From: Ashinkailepas kermadecensis
Lineage: Eukaryota > Arthropoda > Thecostraca > Neolepadidae
Reading direction: 5' to 3'
Length of the DNA stretch: 64,000 nt
NCBI GenBank assembly: GCA_034440615.1
Contig: JAOTOM010005128.1
Coordinates: 496,001 to 560,000 of the forward strand
Each line of letters starts with the position of its first letter. Positions within the stretch are counted from its first letter, which is position 1. The translations under genes and the position numbers were made by a program. The notes below the pieces were generated by a model. That model did no database searches, was not told the origin of the DNA, and worked only from the letters and a program-made list of their open reading frames with translations. Shown here piece after piece: positions 22,027 to 33,616 of the stretch.

Positions 22027-25023
22027 TTGGCATTGCCATCTCAGGGATATGCCAATAGTGACAGCATAGGCAATAGAACCTCACAGTCAGCAAATAGGGG
22101 TAGCAATAGATCAAGGGGGCAGGGTGGTAGCTCATCCAGAGATGATAGAGCTACTCAACATGAAAAAGCCAAAGAGGGTCATGGAACTTTTGTTAAGTGT
22201 ATGATGCTTAATGCTCAGAGCATTCGATCCAAATATGATGACTTCAAGTGTTATGTTGCTGAGGAGAAACCAGATTTTGTTTGCATTACTGAGGCATGGG
22301 TCAGTGAGGGGTATTTTGGGGATAACTTGCAGGACTATGAGATCCACGGATACAATATGTTTTCATGCAATAGGGGTCCAGCAGTGAAAGGGGGTGGTGT
22401 AATGCTGTATGTGAATAGCTTATACAGTTCTCAAAAAGTAGCAGATGGGGTAAAAAATGTGTCTGTGGAGTCCATTTGGCTTGATGTTGCTGTCGGAAAA
22501 GGCAACAGCAATAAACTGAGGATAGGAGCTTTGTATCGATCAGGAACCTTGCCACATTCTCAGCAACTGGAGCTCGATAAAGTGATTTGTGAGGAAATCA
22601 GTAGAAACTTTCAGAGGAAATGCCTTATTCTTGGTGACTTTAATCTAAAAGGATATGAAAATGTTGGTGTTGGCTCCCCATCATGTAAACTGTTTAGGAA
22701 ATGCCTTGAAGAGGACTTGTTCTTACACCAGTTTGTAACGGAACCAACCAGGCAGGGCTCATTCTTGGACCTTGTCTTCTCAGATTTAAGTGATTTAGTT
22801 CAAGACTTGACTGTAGGAGAAACTCTGGGAAGAAGTGACCATAACATAGTAAGATTCCAGGCACAGGTAGCAGGGACAATCAAGGATAATTTGGCAAAGA
22901 TTCCAAATTTTAACAGGGCAGACTTTGACTGCATGAGAGAGGCTTTAAGTGCCATAAAACAGGAAGAAGAATTCTTTGATTTAAATGCCTGTGAAATGTG
23001 GGAAAAGTTCAAATCTTACTTGAGGGAAATTCAGATTAGACATGTCCCCCAAAAGCAAAGGCGCAAAAGAAGGGTAGGAAAGCCAGCATGGCTTACACCA
23101 GATGTGATGAAAGCAATTAAGGCTAAGAAAGATGCATTTAGAGTATTTAAGGAAGCTTCAAATATCGTAAATATAAGGTCGTATCAAAAATCTAGAGATG
23201 CTGTGAAGCAGAAAATCAGAGCAGCAAAGAGAGCAACAGAATTGGACTTGGCTAGGAACTGTAATGGTGACAGTAAAAAGTTCTTTAGTTTCTACAAGCT
23301 AAGTAAAGTTTCAAGCACAAAAGTAGTAAATGGGGTCCACTGGATGTAAATGGGACTATATTGAGCGAGGATGGTGAGATGGTTCAGGAGCTGAGCAAGC
23401 AGTTTAAATCAGTGTTTACAGTGGAGGATGTGACTAATCTGCCAACCGTGAACCACAGTTCAATGACAGGTGATCAGATACACCATGTTGATTTCATTGA
23501 TAGTGATATTGTTTTCAATTATATCAGAAAAATAAAGCCAAACAAGGCAGCAGGACCAGATGGAATTTATGCTAGGGTTGCGGGAAGCTGAAAAGGAAGT
23601 GGCAATTCCACTTAGTATAATATTTTGTAGATCAGTTTCACAAAATGAAATTCCTACAGATTGGAAACGGGCAAATGTAGTTCCTATTTTCAAGAAAGGA
23701 GAAAGAGGGAAAGTTGAAAACTATAGGCCAGTAAGCCTCACATCCCTAGTCTGCAAGGTACTCGAATCAATTATCAAGGATAGAATAGTTAGTTTTCTGG
23801 AAGGAAACAGATTGATTCAAGATACTCAACATGGGTTTAGAAAAGGGCGATCGTGTCTCACAAATCTCTTGGACTTTTTGAATTTTGCTACAGAACAATT
23901 TGATCAGGGAAATCAGGTTGATGTAGCATATCTTGACTTTAGTAAGGCCTTTGACAAGGTACCCCATAGACGGTTAATGATGCAGCTTCAGGTCCATGGT
24001 ATTGCAGGTAGCATCCTAAAATGGATAGAGTTGTGGCTTTCAGATAGACAGCAGAGAGTGATGCTAAATGGTACAAAGTCATCATGGCAAAATGTTCGTA
24101 GTGGAGTACCCCAGGGGTCGGTACTGGGGCCACTATTGTTCATTATATATGTGAATAGCATTGAATATGGCCTAAGCAGTAAGGTTTTGAAATTTGCGGA
24201 TGATTTGAAGATCTTTAGGGCAATAACAGGGCACAATGAGCAGGTTTTGCTGCAGAAAGACTTAGACGAGCTAGTGAAGTGGTCCGAAAAATGGCAAATG
24301 AAGTTTAATTTTGATAAGTGCAAAGTCATGCATGTAGGTAGGCAGCATATGAAGGCTCCATACTTGATGGGTGGCCAAGTACTATCTGTGACTCAGCAGG
24401 AGAAGGACTTAGGTGTTAATTTGAACACAAAATTGGGGGCATCGGAACAGACCAAAGAAGCCAGGAAGAAGGCACTAAGAATGCTTGGGGAAATACAGAG
24501 GAATGTGTCATACAAAAGTGAGGAGGTCATCAGGAAGCTTTACTGTGCATATGTCAGGCCACATTTGGAATACTGTGTCCAAGCTTGGTCCCCTAGTTAT
24601 GAGAAAGATTGTTGGCTTTTAGAGAGAGTACAAAAGAGGGCAACAAAAATGGTTAATGGTATAGGCAACCTGGCATATGAGGAAAGACTGAAGAAATTGA
24701 ATATGTTTTCACTTAGATATAGAAGGCTGAGAGGAGATCTCATCGAGGTTTTTAAATTTGTTCATGGTGAGGAACAGGGATATCTCAGGGAAATGTTTCA
24801 ATTTAACAGAAATGATGCAATTAGAGGTCATCAATTCAAAATTAAAGTTAATCACAGCAGGACAAGGTTAAGACAGTCTTTCTTCACCAACAGGGTAGTA
24901 GAACACTGGAAACAGCTGCCAGGAACCATTGTCAGTAGCAACACACTGAACATCTTTAAAAACGGCATAGACAATCATTATAAGAATAGGGGGCTTGTTT
25001 TTCTGTATTCCAGGGAGGGTTGA
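22027..25023 (+). pseudogene. LINE ORF2: AP-endonuclease and reverse transcriptase, two frameshifts
   Basis: The first frame (22,027-23,349) encodes the endonuclease: LNAQSI (Asn62), ITEAW (Glu89), GDFN (Asp204, Asn206) and SDHN (Asp271, His272). It ends prematurely after VVNGVHWM. The second frame (to ~23,577) carries the linker and KPNKAAGPDGIYAR. A third frame (from ~23,577 to 25,023) carries RT motifs YRPVSLTS, HGFRKGRSC, YLDFSKAFDKVPH (catalytic Asp), SGVPQGSVLGP and FADDLKIF (catalytic Asp pair), and ends in a thumb and C-terminal domain. Comparison with the copy at 1-1,840 locates the breaks: altered bases before GGTCCACTGG at ~23,335 and a 2-base loss at ~23,576 (GGTTGCGG against GGTATTGCGG). 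No functional protein is expected from this copy. Confidence 0.95.
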
Positions 25024-25578
25024 TCGACAGGGAGGAGTTGGGAGTTGAGAGGAGTTTGAAATTGTTGAGTGTGTTATGCAATAGCAAGTGAGTCTCTCTA
25101 AACGCTTTATAACTTTATATAGGGTGTACCTAGCAGTGGATTCAGCACCTTCCTTCTGGATGTGATACTGATGAGATTGTCTATGGTAGCACAATGGGTA
25201 TGATGGGAGGAGTTTGTAATTGTTGAGTGTATTATGCAATAGCAAGTGAGTCTCTTATTAAGTCTGAACGCTTTATGAATTTGTGTGGGGTGTGCCTAGC
25301 AGTGGATTCGGCACCTTCCTTCGCGATGCGATGCTGATGAGATTGTCTATGGTGGCACGATGGGTGTGATGGGAGGAGTTTGTGATTGTTGAGGGTGTTA
25401 TGCGGTAGCAAGTGAGTGGTGCTAGATAGGCTGGGATATATAGCTTCCTAGGAACTTGGGATAAGGGATTGATTGGGGTGGGAGTATGTACATTCCTAGT
25501 ACCTTTTCTAGATAGGCTAAACCCAGATGGGTCCCTGTGGCTCTTATTAAGCCTTAATACTTTATGACTTTATGACTT
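25024..25578 (+). repeat. LINE 3' UTR with ~168-bp tandem repeat and terminal microsatellite
   Basis: Segments starting GGAGTTTG at ~25,050, ~25,206 and ~25,375 share TTATGCAATAGCAAGTGAGT, CCTAGCAGTGGATTC and GATGAGATTGTCTATGG, giving about 2.3 units. The element ends TTTATGACTTTATGACTTTA, a short direct repeat of the kind found at CR1-type 3' ends and presumably recognised by the RT. Confidence 0.9.
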
Positions 25579-26150
25579 TAAGAGGCCACCCTTAAAATGG
25601 GCACAGATCGAATCAAAACGCAGAGCAGGAGGCCCCCAAGACGTGAGAGGAGGCTCATAATTTGAAAAAGAAGGCCTCTAAAAGAGAAAAGGAAGCCCCT
25701 GCCGGACTCGAGAGGAGTCCCTCAGGACGGAGTAGGAGGTCTCTAGGGCCGAATAAGGCTCCGAAGACCGGAAGGAGTTGCCAGGAAATGAGAGGAGGCT
25801 CTTAAGATGGGAGTTGATAGCAGGTATGGAAGGAGATGAGGTTTCCAAAATTGAAGATCTCCTCAAGACGGGTAAGGTTTTGCCAGGACAAAGGAGGCCC
25901 ACGAGGCGTGGCAGGAGGCCCCTAATTTGGCAGAGAATGCCCCTGGAACATGAGAGGAAGCCCCATGCCATGCTAAAGGGGCCCCAGGATGTAGGAGGAG
26001 GCCCTCAAAGACGGGAGAGGAGGGTCATTGAACATGGTGGAGGGTAGGACACACGAGGAGACATCCAAAACCGGTAAAGAGGCTCCAGGAAATGAGACGA
26101 GACCCCTAAGACGCGAGAGGAGGCCTATAATTTGCAAGAAGAAGCCCCTA
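25579..26150 (+). repeat. Segment A, right part (resumes after the LINE)
   Basis: Units of the form GAGGCCCCCAAGACGTGAGA repeat every ~20-21 bp. The stretch is collinear with the reverse complement of ~49,480-48,900, with shared words CGCAGAGCAGGAGGCCCCCA and GGACTCGAGAGGAGTC. Short frames in it are by-products. Confidence 0.9.
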
Positions 26151-28110
26151 AGAAATGGTAGGAGTCGTGCCGGGGTACATGAAAATCATGGTATTGGCCC
26201 AAAAAGATCCGGCCCGGGCCCCTGAAAATCACGCTGAGTCTGGGGGTACGAAAAAGTCACGCCCGGACCATGAAAATCACACTGGGGGCACGACAGGTCG
26301 TACCGTTCCCCAACAGTCTCATTGGGACACAAATGAAGCCGGGGAAACGAAAAACAATCCGGACGTGGATGATCACTCTGGCGCCCCAACAATGGCGCCA
26401 AAAGCCTCCAAAACGTATTGGACCTCCAAACAGTGTCGAGGTCGCTAAAACTCACGCTCGGGATCCAAGCTAATGACATCGGGATACAAAAGATTACATT
26501 GGACTAAAAAAAGTCGCGTCGCAGCCCTTCAAAATCACACTGGGGGCCCAAAAGATCGCGCCAGGCCCCAAAAGTTGCAGCTTCCCCCCCGAACAAAAAA
26601 AAAATATCAACCTGAATGTCACTCTGCAGGCTAAAAAATCGGGTCAAAGTCCGCAAAAAACCGTTGGGCACCGAAAAAAAATCGCACCGGGAAACCGAAG
26701 TATCGTACAGGGACCCAAAAATATCATACCAGGACCTTTAAAAGTAGAACTCGATGTCCACAATGTTCACACCGAGACTCGATCGAATCAACCCTAGCAC
26801 AGGAAAATGAAGAACAGGTCCGGAAAAGAATTACCCGGAGGGCTTTTATACTCCGAGAGGTGCCATCGGCTGAAAAGAAAACTTCTTCGGTGGCCGCAGT
26901 GGCATATCAAAGGGGCAAATGGCGCCTCCCTCCTAAGAGGGATAAGCTCTGGAGAATCGTGCCGGGCCCCAAAAAGTCGCGCTGGGGCCACCAAAATTCG
27001 CGTTGGTCCACCAGAATTCGCTCAGGGGGCTCCAAATAAATACGGCGGGCCAGAGAAAACTCGCTTCGAGGCCCGAAAATCTGCAACAGGAACCGCCAAA
27101 ATCGCGTTGGTGCCACAGCTAAGCACAACGTGCCCCGCAAACTCGAATCGGTCCCCCCAAATATCGCGCTGGGGAACCACGATTCCCATCGGTAGTCCCA
27201 AAAATTTGGTCTGGACATCAAAAATTCACGTCGGGCTCCCAAAAACTGGCGTCTAGGGCCCCACATAAGCACAGTGTGACCCCAAAAATCGCATCGGTAT
27301 CCGAAGGAAAAATCAAGCCGGAGCCCTCCAAAATAAGGAGGGATTCCAAAAACTAAATGTCCGGGTCAGGAAAATGGCTCTGGAGCAGCGAACATATCAT
27401 CAGATGCCTTCACAAATCGCGTACGGCCCCGAAAAACATATCGGAGCTCGAAAAATCGATGTGAGATACAAAAACATGGCGCCAGGGGCTCGAAAAATCA
27501 CGCCAGGATTCGGACTTTAAAGAAAATTCAGAAGCAATCCACAAAAATCGCGTTGAGCCCAGAAAACTGGCGTTGGGTCCCCGGAACCACGCTCCTGGGC
27601 GCGATAAGTCGCGCTGGGACCAAGAAAAATCGCACCAAAACCCCAAAATCGTACTGGGGCCCCACAAATGTGCGTAAGAAGCCCCAAATAAACACAACGG
27701 AACCCTAAGAGCACAACGGGGCCGAAAATGCAACTGGCCCTCCAAAGCGCAGAGTATCGCAAAAAGCGACAGGGCCTTAAAATATGCGTTGCAGCCCTAA
27801 ATAAACATGCCGGGAGTTCTAAAGGAAATACACCGGAAGTTATCAAGGCATACAGGGACCATGCGTCCACACAAGGGCCTGAAAAAGAGGCTGGGGACAC
27901 AAAAAAACAACATGGTCCCAACACGAACAAAAAGACCGGGCACTAAATAAACACATCGAGATCCTTGAAAACGTCCCTACACCTAAAGAAATCATCGGTG
28001 CACAAAAAAAAATCCTAAAACGAACCGGCCCCTAACAAAAATGGATTGGAGCCCTAAGACATATCCGTGGACGAAGAAACACGAAACGGATCCAAAAAAG
28101 AACACTGAGG
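26151..28110 (+). repeat. Segment B: degenerate GGGCCCC-(A)AAATCGCG units
   Basis: Units of ~20-35 bp (modal ~21) have the form GGGGCCCCGAAAATCGCGCT, for example CCCAAAAAGTCGCGCTGGGG and CCACCAAAATTCGCGTTGG. It is the inverse of 48,900-47,170, and 27,290-27,960 recurs in direct orientation at 46,016-46,800. No coding signature is present. Confidence 0.88.
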
Positions 28111-28772
28111 CAGGGTCTCGGTTCGGTAGCCAATCTGGGAGCATATTTAATCAAAGATATGAGGTGCACAAAGCTCAGCGGGTATCCGCATTTTTAACCA
28201 CCATAAAATGTGGGAAGTAAGGAACTAATGATCGAAGTTAATTAATCGAATTTTCGCAGCGAACGCCCATACGAAGCATTCCATCACGTCAAATATGGCG
28301 CAAATCTATCATGTGGCAGCAATTAGCAAAATATAGGAGGGCTAGCAGAAACCGTAGCATCGCACGAAGTGTGGCGAATGCACCGAATGCGCAAGATGGG
28401 TGTGCACGTGCACGAACGTTGGCGTCGTGGCGAACGGGCGCTATGAACTTGTCTGAACTTTGGAAATTTTACATTTTGAAGTGATTTGCATAGGTTTAAT
28501 TTCAGCAGTGTGAGGTGACTTATCAAGGGATACCAAAAGAAACCTTAGGACAGGGTGGGGGAGTTAGGGTTGAAATCCGACGAATCAGAAACGATAGTGG
28601 TAGAGCAGGCCCCTCCACAGGACAATTCAGTTGGTCACTAATTATTATATTTAAAAAGGTCCCCTTTGAAAAAATAGTGGTCGAAATCCGAGGACTTTTT
28701 TAATGGGGTAGGTAGACCCCCTCCAAATACTTTTGCCCCCTCTCCCTGGACGTAATTATAGGTACACCACTG
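28111..28772 (+). mobile_element. Segments C and D, ending in a hAT-like terminus
   Basis: Segment C (to ~28,500) is unique-looking and recurs inverted at 46,801-47,170 and ~43,900-44,290. Segment D (28,500-28,772) runs from GTGAGGTGACTTATCAAGGG to GGTACACCACTG and recurs inverted at 45,724-46,015 and 43,626-43,900. The reverse complement of the edge is CAGTGGTGTACCTA, a typical hAT end. Segments A to D may therefore be one very large non-autonomous element whose left terminus is not identified. Confidence 0.7.
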
Positions 28773-29735
28773 GTTCCCCAATAATTTTTAGAAGCCCATG
28801 GGGCAAAGCCAACATTGAGGGGGCAAATTCCCCCTCACAAGCACACAAAACAACACCAATACCCCATATAAAATGGGAGGAATGATGTTTATAATTGCAT
28901 TTTCTTCCTACAAACTTGTCTTCTGTGATTACAGCCTGCATGATTAGAGCTTTCCAGCTTCAATACCTTCTCAACGACGTCATTTACAAAAGGGTACAGC
29001 ACAGCGAAAATCATGAGCGTGGCGGCGTGGAATTTGAACGTCTTGCGTTATTCATGCATTGCCATTGTTACATTGTTGCATTGTCATTTATGCATTGTTG
29101 TCCAATGCTTGTTCTTGCCGTAAATATATTTGCTGAGGATTTGTTAGTTTAGCTTGTGTACCAGGTGCCTTGCAGCCAGCACCAAATGTTATAAAATTAA
29201 ATAAATCCATAAGATGGCAATCAGAAAACCAACTCAATCCACATCTCGTTATCACATTCGCGAAATTATCGTCCAAGGGCTGAGAAATGATCGCTTAAGC
29301 TTGCTTATGACATCAAGCTGGTGGGAATGACTGATGAACAGTAGTGATGAATCTAACCATATTCAGTTAGACTTGGTGGACATAGAAGTGGGTTGATCAA
29401 TAGGAGATATCTTTAGGATATGCTCAGCACCAGCCCCGCCAGCTCGCTACAATCTAGAGGCCAGCGGGAAGATTCTTCTGGTCGAGAAAGCATTAAGACA
29501 TTGGTTTGTTTTGGCACTTAGGTATTTATCCACATATTACTTATATATACCCTGGTATGGCTCAGTTCTCAGCGAAAAAAAAGATTGCCATTGCGTTTTG
29601 CGTAAATGATGCACCATGCCAAGAGCAAACAAGACATCAATATGAAATCATGTTTCCCATTCTGGAACCATACTAAGAGCCTAAAAAAAACAATAGGAGG
29701 CCCTAACATAATCGAGGCCCCCTTTCAACATTGTC
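28773..29735 (+). repeat. Segment E, unclassified repeat
   Basis: It matches the reverse complement of 44,776-45,723 over its whole length at roughly 80-85 % by eye, for example CAGCATGATTAGAGCTTTCC, GTACAGCACAGCGAAAATCA and CTCTAGATT...CCAGCGGGAAGATTC. Both copies abut segment D, so they were duplicated together. It starts with the CCCCAATAATTTT and GCAAAGCCAACATTGAGGGG modules found in other MITEs. No ORF motif. Confidence 0.75.
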
Positions 29736-30111
29736 CTCCCTGGAAGTATTTCGTGGCGACGCCACCGGTTCTAATAAGGTCTTTCAAAAAACGCATAACA
29801 GCGCACAACCTGAGACCCATACCAATTAAATGAGCGATCCTTTACCTATATGTACTGTAAGTTTCAGCTGCACCTGGCTCCCCAGCACCGACAGTGATCA
29901 ATTGTATCCCGGCAGGCCGCGGTGCGGTGCGGTGGCCGGCACGGGCGGCCGGGAAGCCCGAGCCGGTCGCCGCGACGTGCCGGCTGACGGGGTGTTTTGA
30001 CCGGGCAACCTGAACCAGCGGTCTCTATGCAAAAAAACTCCCCTAACCGAAAGGCAACTGGAGTCGAGATAGGTCACGTATTGAGCGTCTACCATTGCAG
30101 GGGAGCTGTAC
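29736..30111. other. hAT-like terminus and GC-rich palindromic DNA
   Basis: GGCGACGCCACCGG at ~29,754-29,767 is the reverse complement of a CAGTGGCGTCGCC-type hAT end. Bases ~29,910-29,990 are GC-rich with interleaved inverted repeats (GGCCGGCACGGGCGGCC...CCGGC). No gene seen. Confidence 0.4.
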
Positions 30112-31996
30112 TTGCCTGTAAGGGTCGGAACAGTGCGGTTGGATTTTACATACAGTGAACATGGAGGTGTGCGTCAGCAGAGAGGAGGAATTAGTGGGCT
30201 TGTAACCAGTACAAAGGCGCTTGGGCGTGGGAACTATTATGACCATGTGTTTAATTATAGCTTGCGGTTAGTTAAGGAGAAAATCCCTCAGGGCTATCTC
30301 CAGAGGGAGTCGTCAATTGTGGACATGAAAATGGCGGCCGACTTGATCGCCAAGAACTTGAAAGTGGTGGTTGGTGGTTATTGTTTTTACGACACTTCGA
30401 CCGTTGAGTCATGTAGCGTCGCCGAATCTCTCACGCCGATTGGCCGCGGGTGAAGAGTAGCGACAGGTGAGACAAGAACTTAAAAGGAATGTGGGCTATA
30501 TGTAAGCGAATTCAGGACAAATTAAGAAGTCAGTGTGCCATTTATCTTTCGGGAGACGAGGTGTTATCCGTGTCCCTGAAGTGTGGTGACCACGTCGTGG
30601 GTGATGATGAAGGCGAGACTCGCCTTGATGACGAGGCCGTGGTGGGAGCGCGAGGACGACCCCGGCTAGAATCTACGATCCGCCCAGCGCCCGTTCTCAG
30701 CGTCGGGCAACCTCAAGATTTGCTCGACATCATAGTTTTCTGCACTTCGTGGAGGCCGCCAGGCGAAGTGCTCGTACTGAGGGCATGCATGACGCGGCTT
30801 TCGTGCTGCGACAGGTAGGGGCATAACCGAATCGGCCCAGCAAGATTCGCCCGGCTCTTAGAAGCTCTAAAGTAAGCCAACCCGAGTGTATGTCAGAAGA
30901 GCGGGTGCTGGTAATGTGTGTACCAGGTGACTTGTCTGTGCACGGGTGCCGTATGATCCGCTGAGTGACGATGATGTGTCGAAGACGGACATCCTGCCCG
31001 CCTATGGAAAGGGTATGGGGCCAAGGTAGAGTGCTGTCCGGCAGCCAGCAGCATGCAATTCACCGAGACGTCAGCTGAGGTGCCTCTGCAGGCTTTCCTG
31101 TATCATACGACGCAGCGGCTGGTGGCATGCCTGCCGTCTGTCGCCCGCACCAACTCAGCTTCACCTGCCGTACCAGCCGTCAATGTCATCCAGCACCAAC
31201 ACTTCTGCGGTGCTTCACGTCAAATGGGGATTTGACGGGACCACAGGGTAATCTGTATACAAACAGATGGGAGAAGCGATGAAGCTGCAGAACAATTCTG
31301 TTCTGTACCACTCTGGTGCCTTTGCAACTGATACTAGGTAGTACTCGCGTCTGGACCAACCCGACGCCCGCTTCAACCCGCTTCTGCCGGCCGTTGTGGA
31401 TCCAGTATAAGCGCGATACAGCAGAGGCCTCCCGGAAAGAACGCGACAGTGTTCAATCCGAGTTCTTGGATTCTGACCGGTACGACAGGTATGCCATGGA
31501 TACAACTCAGCTGATGGTCCAGCTGTATCCATGGTTCTATATGCCCGCCTACATGCACAAGCTTCTGATCCACAGTGCCACTGCGACAAGGTCTCTTCTT
31601 CTGATCGGCATGTACAGTGAGGAGGTGCAGGAGAGCCGGAATACACATAATAGGGAGTACCGACTCAGACATGCCCGAAAGACGTCGCGAACCAACACCA
31701 TCAAGGATCAACTTCACTATCTACTGATCACCAGCGACACGAAGGCGACTCACAACATCAAAGGCATTGAAAGACCACTGCGGGCCCGAAATGTCCGACA
31801 GAACGTCCGTTCAGCTGACATCAGTAACCTGCTGGTATCATCTGAGTGAGCTGGTGAGAGAAGGCTGGAACAATTTGTTTCGGAAGATGAAGAGGAGATG
31901 AGTGGTGGAGAGAATGCTAATGAGGTAGAAGTTCTGGGAGGACACAATATGCCAATGGATGGTAGAATGCTCCCGACTCTCCTGTTGAATGAATAG
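30112..31996 (+). pseudogene. Transib (RAG1-related) transposase pseudogene, internally deleted
   Basis: Blocks in order: GRPRLES (30,654), DILPAYGKG (~30,985), FTETSAEVPLQAFL with HTTQRLV (31,059), VKWGFDGTTG with the first catalytic Asp codon at 31,234-31,236, then after a frame change LVPLQL, STRFCRPL (31,373), YPWFYMPAYMHKLLIH (31,526) and GMYSEEVQESRN carrying the catalytic Glu (31,616-31,624). An acidic tail (FVSEDEEE) continues in frame after a TGA at 31,847. This order is that of Transib transposases, whose core is homologous to RAG1. The long stretch between the CRP block and YPWF, which normally holds the second catalytic Asp, is absent. The ORF reads through the junction at ~31,460-31,485. 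At least two frameshifts and stops make it non-functional. A SINE interrupts the N-terminal part. I did not find CACWGTG-type termini. Confidence 0.82.
30364..30472 (-). mobile_element. tRNA-SINE, head-truncated, nested in the Transib ORF
   Basis: The body matches the SINE at 58,250-58,417 (CACCTGTCGCTACTCTTC, GGCCAATCGGCGTGAGAGAT, ACGACTCAACGG-like words and the GTCGTAAAAAC...AATAACCACC tail) but lacks the tRNA head. TSDs CAAGAACTTGAAA (30,351-30,363) and CAAGAACTTAAAA (30,473-30,485) match at 12 of 13. Removing the SINE and one TSD (122 bases) puts the upstream and downstream Transib frames back in register. Confidence 0.88.
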
Positions 31997-33616
31997 AAAT
32001 ATCGTAGTCTTTCATAGATAGCTAATGGTATGCTATTGTTCGTAACTATAAGTATATTATGTGATGTGTTTGGTTCTGGTCTCTTGTGTTCTATGTTTCT
32101 AAGTACGGCTACAGTATTTTACCATGCGTTTAGAGGAAGTGCCACATATTCGAGCATGTGCATTCTAACATGTGTATTGCCGCATAGGGAATTGGCCGGC
32201 TGTGACGTCACACCCGACGTTATATGTACCGATTATATCTGTGAGTCATATCTTAGGGGCACATTTTTGCATAATTTCAGCTACTTACGACCAGGAGGTC
32301 TTGGATATTTCCTGCGTAGCACTTATTAGGTCACATTTACAGTGCAGAATGCTCGCACAACACAGGCTAACTAATAATGTACCAATATATGAGCGCCCAT
32401 GGACTTCGCTTATGACGTCATTATGATGTCACCATGCATGACCGGACATTGATCTTTTCAACCAAGGTACCCTTGGTATTTATGTAGGTGTGTGAACAAT
32501 TTGAGATGTCTACCTGAATTGGTTGCCGAGATATTAGGTGCAAGCAAAATGAGGGGAGCGGAATGCTCCCTCCCCTCTGGCAGGTATGACCTCTGACATT
32601 CCTGGGTTAAGCAATTTTTAGGACAATAGAGCCTCTCCATATGTTCATAATTTGGAGCTCTTTCGATTCAGGGAAAACTCGTCCCTGTAACTAGCATACT
32701 TTGTCCGCATTGGTTTCTGACCATTTTCCCCTAGTGTTATCACAATGTGCGTTGGGCTGAAGAAACTCCAATGGAAAATATTCAGACTTCCGCGAGAATG
32801 CCAGTTGGAGAATGCCAGTTATCAACAGCAACCAGTTGGACGACAAAACGTGAAATTGCGTTGAAACATATGCAAAATACAATCGCTGAGCGGACCATAA
32901 GATGCACGTGCAGTAACGCCTCTTGATGTCACAGGCAATTAGGTAACGACTGGCGGTTGCTTGCGTGGTATCTACATTATAAGTACCACTATCAAGATGC
33001 GCCAGTGGAAACTTCGGCATGTTCTACCCTTCTCCAAAGCCAAAGTCTACCCAGCCCGCCGGGTCGGGGGCGGGAAACCTGCATAACAAACGCGACATTT
33101 GATTTTATGACAGCTGAGACGCCGGCATGACCGAATACAATGGCCACCCTCGCCCCCTCCGTGGCAGTCCTCCGATGGCACTACATTAACACCACCGGAC
33201 ATATTACAGAGGAATGTCAAAAGCCAGATTAGTACCATGCGAAAACACGCAGCGCATCGGGTGTGCGATTGGCTTAATTTTGATTAGCAGAAAATGGTTA
33301 GCACACCATTTCAGCAATGTCCACTACGATTTGGCAAAGGGTGCCAACGTTGTGGATCCTAATCGGCGAGGCAGAATCGCGTGCGAAGCCGTACACAGAT
33401 GAAGCCTGCCGATGCATTTTGCCCTCAAACTTTACCGAAGAATTATGCACGGATGTGACCGAAACATCGGCACGTTTTGTTCACGGCCCGGCACTGATTG
33501 CGCACATTAGTGGAGCATCACGTTCTGCAGAACAGATCGACACGACTTGCAGATTACGAGAAAAATATCCAAATGCAGCAGCCCATCAGGCACTGTTCCT
33601 GATTCTCACAACTTAG
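31997..33616. other. Unassigned, no gene recognised
   Basis: AT-rich sequence with short frames on both strands and no motif. No repeat boundary found except the start of the 70-bp satellite. Confidence 0.4.

Larger units (their letters stand above)
21021..25578 (+). mobile_element. CR1-like LINE, near full length (4.56 kb), nested in segment A
   Basis: It contains, in order, a ~38-bp leader, ORF1 (21,059-22,003), ORF2 (22,027-25,023, two frameshifts), a 3' UTR with an internal ~168-bp tandem repeat, and a terminal ATGACTTT microsatellite. TAAGA precedes the 5' end (21,016-21,020) and TAAGA follows the 3' end (25,579-25,583), a possible 5-bp TSD. The inverted paralogous element near 49,480 has the uninterrupted site GGAGATAAGAGACCACCCC. 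That fixes both ends. ORF1 with an esterase domain plus APE-RT ORF2 and a short 3' repeat is the CR1/L2-type plan. Two more copies lie at 1-1,840 and 63,828-64,000. Confidence 0.95.

Noticed and set aside
30112..31996. Retroviral or gypsy-type origin of the 177-codon ORF
   Set aside because: No RT, protease or zinc-knuckle motif. The block order fits Transib transposase instead.
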